Source: Neoscytalidium dimidiatum (lineage: Eukaryota; Ascomycota; Dothideomycetes; Botryosphaeriales; Botryosphaeriaceae). Taken from it: a stretch of DNA of 64,000 nucleotides. The stretch is taken from assembly GCA_037367355.1 (NCBI GenBank), contig CM074697.1:3720001-3784000 (forward strand). Reading direction: 5' to 3'. Made by a program: the position numbers and the translations under genes. Of the stretch, positions 55,975 to 64,000 are shown one piece after another. Numbering within the stretch: position 1 is the stretch's first letter; every line of letters begins with the position of its first letter. The notes under the pieces were generated by a model. It had not been told where the DNA came from. It did not search any database and saw only the letters and a list, made by a program, of their open reading frames with translations.

Positions 55975-58155
55975 TTCGAATGGGAGTATCCCGTCAATAG
56001 CTCGTCAACTGCATCATGCTCGTCCACGGCGCGTGCGATGTTGGTTACGTGCGGTGCTGTTGCCGGGGATGGATGGGGTAGTGTGCAGGATGGCTGGGCA
56101 GGGCCGGTGGGGGAATTTGGGGGCATGCGCCTGTCTTGACGGTGGTTGGTGTGCTGGTGATGGATGGCGATGCTTATCGGGGAGTGTTTCTGTTGGTGAA
56201 GCTGCGTTGGCGGGGATGAGTTTTTTTTTTCTTGTTGGTCGGGCTTGGGGGCTTGGATTGGATTGGTATGTCAAGCTGGACAGGATAAGGAGGTTTGGAG
56301 TACTAGTTTAGTCTTGTGTTTTTAGATGCTAATCATGAGAGTAATGAGTGTAATTGTCTTTGTAGAAGCAAGCTCGCAATGGCAGAAGATAGGGTTTCAA
56401 GAGGGACTACACTTCAATGTTGCATGAGCATAATTCATCCAGTTCAATCATTACCATGAATTCTCTCTGAGACTGGTCCTTGCCATCATTTGGCTCTTGA
56501 TAGTTGGCACGAGGACATTATTGCTGGCTTAGCATCCAGCGAGGGCACAAACTCATTGAATCGCTCAGGTTTCGCTTGAAATCAGTTGAATTTAGTGAGA
56601 AGGTTGGTGGAATGTGCTGTCCCCGTGCAGCGATATGCTGAGAAAGGTAAATTGCGGGTTTAGTGCGAATTAGTGGGCATGAGTCACGTTCACTGCTATA
56701 TTGTTGCATAAATGTCAAAGTTGCTCAGGCAAAAATCATGGTAGATTTGTAATGCAAAATCGTCATCTGGTCCCTGCAAAGCTTCTTCTGAAGGAACTTA
56801 AACCCGTTTAACAAAAAAGATGTTTTTTGGCGGATATTTTCGTAAATCTTTGTGATGGAATCATCCTCGTTGAACGCGCCACCCCCCACCCCCCCCCTTT
56901 TTTTTTTTATCAGACGCGGGATGAACGTTGGATAACAGAAGGGAAAGAAGAGACTATGCCAAAACTTGATAAACGTGTATTTACAGTACATGATCCAGGT
57001 CTCCAGCATGGCGAATGAGCACCCATGAACTCCATGTAATTATTTTGAAAGCTAAGTCTTCTGAATTAAATCAAATACGCTGTGATTAATATAAACTCGA
57101 AGGGTGGTGTAAATACTAGTCTGACATATCAGGACCATGAACCCAGCCTAGATGTCAAAGCTTTGGACTTCGGAAGAGATATCTAGCCACTGCAGGGTGG
57201 AATCAACTTAATTTATTTGTCTCTTGGGCAGTGGAATGCTTTATATAAAATTTCTGCAACATTTCCTGAGTATTTTCCAAGATGCTTGTCTAGGTTGTTG
57301 CTCAAATATACACCACCGAGCTGTTGTCGGGGGCCTTACTTTACCAAAACTACGGGGCACTTCAGGGGACTCACAAGCCTAACGTCTCTGTTAATGGCAT
57401 GCCAGAAAATCTCTCAAAAAGCATTCTATCCTGTAATTGCTCTTAGCGTTAGGTCTTTGTAGACCTGTGCACGCTGCAAAACCTGAAATAGCTCGGGAGA
57501 ATGCAAGGCTGAGTTAATGAAGATACGCGGCATTTTTGCGCATTAATGCCCCTCGATCTCCGAAACTCCTTTCAAGACCAGTAAACCGAGCCTTGATCAG
57601 ATTTTCTGATCATTGATTAATCACGAAATACTTGGTGAATGTGCCACCATTATGAATGTACGGCAAATTTTCTAAAACATTCCAATGTCACACTATCGAG
57701 GTGATCAAAACACGTGTGATTTTGATAAGATGAAATTATCGCAACAGTACTGTTCCGAGGAGACAAAATAACGCTTCAAAGTCCGATGTATCAAGAGAAA
57801 TTATTTACAGCGCAGGTCATTATCTGTGATTGGGGGTTTGAGAATTCATTGGACTATCATCCACTGTTAATGATGTACTGGTATTCCATACAAAGACCAA
57901 GATTCTTGTAGTAAGAGGAAACGGAGAACTCAGCTTGAAATCCTCTACTTTGTTCGAGGCTAGGAGACTAAGTAGCTATTAAACATTATAAAGAAAATTA
58001 ATGGCATTAATGGATGTAACGATTATTGCCTGTAACATTTACCACGAAAGCTGAAACTTGATTCGTCGAAAGTGGAAGTCAGAAGCGTTATCTCAGCAAC
58101 GAGAGCCCTTTTATTCTCTTTCTCTCCTTTACATGTGTAAGGCGATATTCTTGAT
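55975..58155. other. AT-rich, gene-poor island
   Basis: About 2.2 kb, visibly AT-richer than the coding parts of the window, especially 56.3-58.2 kb, with many stops in all frames and no recognisable gene. A C-run followed by a T12 run lies near 56880-56908. It may be old repeat DNA altered by repeat-induced point mutation, but no transposon protein remains readable. Confidence 0.4.
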
Positions 58156-58545
58156 TCATGCAATTCTTGTTGTATTGTCCTCTATTACCATCACGTAAAG
58201 AGAGATAAAGCTTTGGGCGCCTGACGAGCGCGGATCGAGGATTGCAGCCGTGACCTCCCAGCTCATACATTCTGATGATGTAGTCATCAAGGACGGTGAG
58301 AGCGGGGAGACCACGGCTTCAACTCCGGATGCTCCGGAGTCTGGGAGCGCACAGTACAGCTGGAAGCACCGAGCAACGTCCCATATCCGGACATTTGCCA
58401 CAGTCTTCTGCGCAGGCTGGGAAAGGGGCTGCACCTCGAATGGCGTGGAGATATCATTGTTGACATGGAAGCCAGGGGGGCGCTTATGATCCTCAGCAGA
58501 TTTGATCCATAGGTCGTGAGGTGATATTGCTTCAATGTGACTCAA
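58156..58545 (-). CDS. Hypothetical ORF, 129 residues
   Basis: This minus-strand frame reads fairly natural sequence (PHDLWIKSAEDHKRPPGFHV, WEVTAAILDPRSSG) but has no motif I recognise. The opposite strand is also open for 79 codons over the same bases. It lies between the AT-rich island and a GC-normal, gene-poor stretch. It could be a real small gene, an exon of a larger one with the open frame at 58736-59053, or chance. Confidence 0.25.
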   Translation of the reverse strand: MSHIEAISPHDLWIKSAEDHKRPPGFHVNNDISTPFEVQPLSQPAQKTVANVRIWDVARCFQLYCALPDSGASGVEAVVSPLSPSLMTTSSECMSWEVTAAILDPRSSGAQSFISLYVMVIEDNTTRIA

Positions 58546-61500
58546 CGTCGTGAGCGAGCAACGTTCGCCCCTTTGCTCCGAGCAGTGGTATGCCTATCAG
58601 TAGCGTCATCAATAGCGCCAAATGTTGAGGACCATTCGATTAAACACCTGAGCTCAACTCGCAGGGCACCATACATATCCGCAGAGGGGCAAGGCATGAT
58701 GTCGGAGGGACAGTGGGTCCAAGCGCATGACAATCTCATACGAGCACAAGAGATGACAGTTTCCATCGAAGACGATGAGGGAATTTTTCAAAAATCACAT
58801 CTTGCGGTTTCTGGCCAAAGGCGGCTTCCCTATTACGAGGGCTTATTTGCAGGATTCGGCGGAGTATCAATAGGAGCACTGTAGGCGAGCCGACGCCGCG
58901 TCGGCGAGAAAAGGCGTCATCGGAGACCGAAAACAAGCAGGCATGCTCGGCCGAAGGAGCGGTTTCGAGAGAGTATATCCGCATCAGGAGAAACCTAGGC
59001 TGACTTTCAGCACCCAGCTCATCTCGCATGCAATTCTTGAATGCTGCGATCACTTCCCAGTGTCGATGTAGGGCGAACGCTAAGGATCATCAGCGTCAAT
59101 AGCTCCCGTCTGGTAGGTGATCAGAGTCAGCGGACGGCTTGAATCGCCCTCCAATTTCCACGAAGCACCGAGTCAGAACAAGGGTTCATCGGATGAGTAA
59201 CATGCAGATCCGATGGAAGAACTGGCTGCTGCGCGTGTTCCAGAGAAACAGATTCCAAGCTCTTCGCCCTCCCCGCGCCTGATCACGTGTTTCAATTTCG
59301 GCGAAAAGAGCTGGGCTAGGCAAAGGCGCACGGCTTCCTGAGGCTACGGCGAAAAGGACAGGCGAAGGGCCAATTTCTCCTCGTTATGCGCGCAGTCCTT
59401 GCGCACACACGATTCGCCGGTGGATGAGCTGGCCTTCTGAATGGAAGACAACCGGCAACAACGCAGTCAGCCCGCGGCACTGGCTGTATAGCGCCGGCCC
59501 AATCAGCGGCTCGAAAGGCTGCTATCGTGGGAAAATGCAACGGTTACTACGGCTAGTGCCGCAGAATACAGTGTCGAGGGCTCGACCTGCACCGTGTAAA
59601 TGCAGTTGAGGGTCCGGATGGTGGCGCGGCCGTCTTGACGTGTTCATGGCGCAGCGTCTTGGGAGACGGCTTGAGCAGACTGGTGAGTGCAAGCGGATGC
59701 TTGCAGCGAGCGAATTCTGGGCGCGGGTCGAGCCTCTCGTTCGTCGGCAGGACGATGCGGATACGCGCATTCGTGTGTCACATGCTAGCAGGCGCCTGGG
59801 CGCCACCGTGTCGGCTGGCGTAAGCATCCCTTCGCAAATCGCAAATCACCAGCTGTTCCTGAAATGGCCAAGAGAGATGTGCAGAAATTCGCCGCCATTG
59901 TTTCTTCGAGGGCGCGCGTCTCTTGGCCAAATAGTTATATCTTGGCCAGCCGTGTTAGACTTTCTGGGCAGGAGGCAAAGCGCGACAGGAAGCGCTGGCG
60001 ATTAACTGTGATCGACAGCTCCAACCTCAATCGCGCGGCCTCTTGATCCTGGCGCCCTTTCACATTCACCCTCGGTGCCGACTGACAAAAGTAAATTGTG
60101 ATTAGAAATTTGGGGCGCGGCGCCAGGGTGGAGCGGAGGGTTGAGAGCGAGCTCGGCGTTGGACAGCCAAGAATGGTTAATCTTTGCGGCGCATTCGTCG
60201 TGTCTGTTGAGCAGAGCAGCTGCACGCATTTGGCTCCTTTCGGCGCATATCCGAAGCATCTCCGTTCTGGCGCAGCTCGGTCGCGAGGGCTGAGTGGACC
60301 TTTGGATCTTGGACCAGCGGCACCTCGCCCTCTTCCGGGCGAACACATGCGAGCAACTGCCGCGGCGGGTGATGGGACGGTGTGGTTGCTGGTCGCGAGC
60401 GCATTGATGCGCAAGACATGGACAGGCTGGCACGGCGGGTGCGCTGCTTGCACTGTGTCGCTGCCCGGCATCCTCCAATCTGAAGCCAGCGGTTCCAGGC
60501 CCCGTCATCGCGAGCGACTTATCGCTCGCATTCTCGTGGACCACTCGGTAATTGTAAGTACGTACCTTTTCAGCTCTTTTTTGAGTTTTATTGATCTCTG
60601 GGGCGCATGCTTTTGCAAATAATGCCTCATCCATGTCTCGGGGAAGGCCGTCCATGGTGCGGACGCTGGTGAGTATGCAGAGATGATTGAGGAAGCAGCG
60701 AGACAATGCAACTTTGAGCACGGAGGAGGGGGGGCAGAGTGCAGACCTGGCCTCGCTTTGCATGGCGGCAGCTGGCACCGTCGGAAAGCGGCGTTGCACT
60801 TGCGGCGTTGCGCTTGCAGAGCCTTTCGTAACGGTGTCAGCGGCGCAGGAACGCCCGCATCTACGCACCCTCGCATCCCACGGGTGGCGAGCAAGGCAGC
60901 AGTCGGGTCCTTCCTCTCGATCGGACACGGACAAGGACGGCGGTAGGGCTGACCCGAGGGCTGCCGAACCAGGCGCATCCACGCCTCATCCTCCACCCAA
61001 CCAACCATTCGACAACGGCTCCAAAATCCCTCAACCGCAGCCCTCGCTCGCGCCCGCGCCTGCGCCTGCGTCATCATCCCGCAGCTCCGTCAGCCCTACG
61101 GAGGGAAAAGCTTTTTTTTGCCGCTCTCGAGCCTCTCCCTTTCCCTTCCTTTCCGCCGCGCATCATTCGCCCAAATGAGCATTTCCATCGCCCACCGGTG
61201 ACGGTCCACGCGCCCTTGGCGATAGGCATGACCCTGCCGTGAGCCATTTCCCCCCCCCGACCCGTTCCCTCTTTCTGCCAACCTTCTAGAACAGAAATCC
61301 CCCGGAGCCGGAGCATTCCTCTGGTCCGCCATCCCACTCTTCCGCGGATCTGACACTCGTCTGGGGCGGACGTGCCGACGATGATGCCGGGCACTTTCGG
61401 CCTCTGATGTCGGCTGTCTGACCATCGCCCCGACCTTTTCCAGAACGGAAATGGATTGGGCAGAGAAGAGGGGCGAGACGGCGGGCCGAGCCGGCCTCAG

Positions 61501-62065
61501 AAAGGTATGACTTTGTACGAGAGGGGCGGATGCCTGAAGATCCCGTGAGGCACTCCGCTGCCTTCCTTTCCTTCCGCCGACAGCGGGAATCTGTAACGCC
61601 CACGGCGGCAGGTTCGCCTTGCCCCTCGGCTGGACTTCCCAGACGCCTGACGCTCCAGGACCCTGGGGTTGGCGGCGGGAGGGAGGGAGGCCAAAAGGGT
61701 CTGTGTTTAGCCGCTGTGACGAGCATTCCTCCCGAAACGCGGCACTTCTCTTGGCATGTGCCGGAGCTGGACCAGTTTCAACGTATCACGATGAAGTTTC
61801 ATCACCTTCCAAGACTTCCGCTTTGCGCATTAACAGTGTGTGGCGTATTCCCTTTCTTGTCGTAAACGTCTTGATTATATACAAGTGTTCTTGGCTGCGC
61901 GCCGAAGGTGCTTTTTTCCCTTTTCATGGCATCGCAGCCATCCCATGTCTTGACACAAAACGCCCCCCGGCGCTCCGCCTTCCGAGACAGGAGGGACGAC
62001 CGCAGCGGCATTGAAGCGTGCAGATCCCCCGCGATGTCCCATCCTCTGTGGTCTTCTTCCCTCCT
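58546..62065. other. Gene-poor stretch without recognisable genes
   Basis: About 3.5 kb. Base composition returns to the window norm, and several long open frames occur on both strands (up to 326 codons at 60982-60002), but they overlap each other in different frames, are rich in Arg, Ser, Pro and Cys, and show no domain. I regard them as chance frames. No repeat or transposon relic is clear. Confidence 0.4.
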
Positions 62066-63151
62066 TTAGTTCGCCTTGGCGGCCGACTTCTCCAGCTCTA
62101 GCAAGCTCTTGACTGTATCAACAATACAATCCTCCAAGCTGTGGAATTGCAGCCCGAGCTCACGTCTCGCCTTGCTGTTATCACATCCAAACATCTCGCC
62201 AAGAGGCTTGCCGGGCGTCCCCTCCGGCACACGGCCCCTCAGCTCGGGGAAGTGCTTGCGAATGATGTCGCACACTTGCTGATTGCTGTAGTTGCCGGAC
62301 GTGATGAAGTAGCGCTGGCCCGCAGCAGCCTCCTTTTCATATGCCAGCCGATGCGCGTCCGCGACGTCGCGCACATCCGCAAACGCGGGGAAGGCGGCCT
62401 CCCCGACTTCCTTCCTGTCGCCCTTGATGAAACCGTAGATCTCCGCCGAGGACGTGTTAAGCTTGCCCAGATCCTCGACGTAGTGCGCGTTCGGGCCGTA
62501 AACCATCGGCGGGCAGATGGTCGCGATCGAGAAGTTGGGCTTCTTGTCCTCGACGAATTTGAAAGCGGCCTTCTCGGCGAACGTCTTCGACGCGCAGTAG
62601 GCCACGGCGCCGTTGGGCGTGCTGGCCGCATCCTCCCAGGTCACCGGGTTCCAGTCAGCCTCGCTGTACACGTGGCCCGGGCGGAGTCCCTGATTGAGGT
62701 CCATGATGGCGGCGAACGACGAGGTTACGACGACGCGCTTGACGCTGGGGTTGAACTTGTGGATGGCTTCAAGAATTCCAGTGGTTCCCTTGACGGCGGG
62801 GTCCAGCAGATCCCTGACGTTGTCCTCCACACTCAACTGAAACGGGGATGCAGTGTGCACGACTCCATCGACGCCCTTGACAGCCTCATCGAACGCGCCT
62901 GCCTCGGCGACATCCTTGACGATGGCGAACGACAGTTGGCCCGATTCGGTGTACTTCCTGTGCGTCTTGCGGACTTTCTCGGCGGTGGCCTCAGAGCGGA
63001 CCGTAGTCCGAACGTTGTACCCCTTCTCGAGGAACGAGTTCAGCACGTGGGCTGCAACGAAGCCGGAGCCACCTGTGACGAGGATCGTCTGCTTGTGACC
63101 AGGCTTGATGGCGTTGGCGACAGCACTGGCTGCGTTCTTGGCGGCTTCCAT
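62066..63151 (-). CDS. NAD(P)-dependent reductase, GRE2/dihydroflavonol reductase-like extended SDR
   Basis: Extended short-chain dehydrogenases of the Gre2 type reduce aldehydes and ketones such as methylglyoxal with NADPH. The single exon gives 361 residues from MEAAKNAASAVANAI. The cofactor motif is VTGGSGFVAAHVL, followed by NVRTTVRS and VHTASPF. The catalytic YxxxK is YCASK, and the preceding VVVTSSFAA holds the catalytic Ser. The substrate-region PPMVYGPNAH is usual for the family. The frame continues upstream to an ATG at 63229; I prefer 63151 because the reductases normally start shortly before the cofactor motif. The substrate is not decided by sequence. Confidence 0.92.
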   Translation of the reverse strand: MEAAKNAASAVANAIKPGHKQTILVTGGSGFVAAHVLNSFLEKGYNVRTTVRSEATAEKVRKTHRKYTESGQLSFAIVKDVAEAGAFDEAVKGVDGVVHTASPFQLSVEDNVRDLLDPAVKGTTGILEAIHKFNPSVKRVVVTSSFAAIMDLNQGLRPGHVYSEADWNPVTWEDAASTPNGAVAYCASKTFAEKAAFKFVEDKKPNFSIATICPPMVYGPNAHYVEDLGKLNTSSAEIYGFIKGDRKEVGEAAFPAFADVRDVADAHRLAYEKEAAAGQRYFITSGNYSNQQVCDIIRKHFPELRGRVPEGTPGKPLGEMFGCDNSKARRELGLQFHSLEDCIVDTVKSLLELEKSAAKAN

Positions 63152-64000
63152 CGCGATGGTCCTGTACGTACGTGGCTGGGATGTGAGCGGCGGCTGCAGG
63201 TGGCGAAGGCGATTTTCGGCAGGGAACAAGACAAAGGCTCAGAGTTCGGCAAGGCTGATGAAAGCACTCAGGAAGCGGCTACAATCGAAAGACCCCTTTT
63301 CCTACCTATATACAGAGCCGCGCTCCACAGGCTCGCGGCTGTTTGGTCATCACTGCTCGGTGATTAGTTTTTACCGCGGATACAGCGTCGTCCGCCATCA
63401 TGGTGTTGTCGAAAGACATGATGCAAGAAAAGAGGGCCCTCCATACCCGAATGGAGCTAGGATCAGGCGGGAGCGGCTTGCCAGGGTGGACGTTATCCCC
63501 GGCGGCGCACGTGACGTCCGCTGCCGACCTGAACTCTCAGCAGCGGGCAGGCGTCCCACAGCAGTCCGGGGGAGCGCCTTGGAAACGCGGAGGCAATCAA
63601 AATGAGCTGGAGGAGCGGCGCGAGATTAGATACGATGAGACCGTATGCCGGCTTGAGGGAGGGCGGTCCTCCACGAGTCGCCAGCGCTGAGGGCGGGAAA
63701 TGAGGCCCACGACCATGGCACAGCAGCATCGCATGGGCATCGCGAGCACCGTTTGCAGGTTGCCAGGCCGGGCGCACGCTCGTCCCTGCCGCCTCACCGC
63801 GCGCCAGACTGCTCTCTCTGGAAAGAAGGGCCGACTCGCGCGGCGTCTGCCACGAGCGGACCTCAGCCGATGAGCAGCTCAGGACTCGGGCGCTGGGGGG
63901 AAAATCTGTAATTCCGCCGCGGGACGCGGCCGCCATCGCCGCTGAGGCGGCCTGCCGAAACACAATAGAAACCGTTCTAACGAACGTTTAAATTGGCCCC
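63152..64000. other. Upstream region of the reductase and window end
   Basis: About 0.85 kb with the reductase promoter at the left. Short frames on both strands overlap and have no likeness to known families. Nothing else is visible. Confidence 0.45.

Noticed and set aside
60002..60982. 326-codon minus-strand ORF in the gene-poor region
   Set aside because: Rich in Arg, Ser, Ala and Cys with no domain, and overlapped by similar-length frames on both strands; typical of chance frames.
62141..63367. 408-codon ORF antisense to the reductase
   Set aside because: Arg/Val/Asp-rich complement of a conserved reductase with cofactor and catalytic motifs.
1..64000. Search for CRISPR arrays, rRNA, intact transposons and biosynthetic gene clusters
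   Set aside because: No regularly spaced direct repeats, no rRNA-like sequence, no transposase or reverse-transcriptase motifs, and no polyketide, peptide or terpene synthase were seen.

Overview
The window is nuclear DNA of a filamentous ascomycete (Pezizomycotina; the gene content would suit a Dothideomycete, but nothing in the sequence proves the class). The evidence is many short spliceosomal introns (mostly 49-104 bp, GTRNGT...CTAAC/CTAAT...YAG), single-gene transcription units on both strands, a fungal phytochrome histidine kinase, a fungal-type anion:cation symporter and a GIT1-type transporter. All exon joins given below were placed by hand from splice motifs and checked for reading-frame phase; none is confirmed by transcripts.

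Layout. 1-16 kb: an HhH-GPD-fold protein (possibly 5'-partial), the mRNA cap methyltransferase ABD1 divergent from the proteasome lid subunit RPN7, alanine aminotransferase, a tryptophan-rich GPI-type secreted protein, and a 1725-residue ankyrin/RCC1/double-BTB protein of the IBtk kind. 16-23 kb: a Dal5-type MFS symporter, an unrecognised nuclear-looking protein with a SUMO-interacting-type motif and an in-frame stop, and a HAL3-like flavoprotein fused to ankyrin-type repeats. 23-34 kb: a phytochrome hybrid kinase flanked by two long non-coding stretches of about 2.7-2.8 kb, then cytochrome b5. 34-53 kb: PEX11, a secreted carboxylesterase, a GIT1-like glycerophosphodiester transporter, MED13 and ENP2. 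53-64 kb: a gene-poor, partly AT-rich stretch with one small kinase with an altered glycine loop, ORF remnants, and a GRE2-like reductase near the end.

Most genes are conserved housekeeping functions (mRNA capping, proteasome, ribosome biogenesis, Mediator, peroxisome proliferation, electron transfer) and do not form a cluster or operon. There is no recognisable secondary-metabolite cluster, CRISPR array, rRNA or tRNA gene, and no intact transposon. The most unusual items are the HAL3-like/ankyrin fusion with apparently lost catalytic residues, the SIM-containing protein whose frame continues for 48 codons after a TAG stop, the tryptophan-rich wall protein, a large alanine/glycine-rich insertion in the conserved end of MED13, and the small kinase in the AT-rich island.
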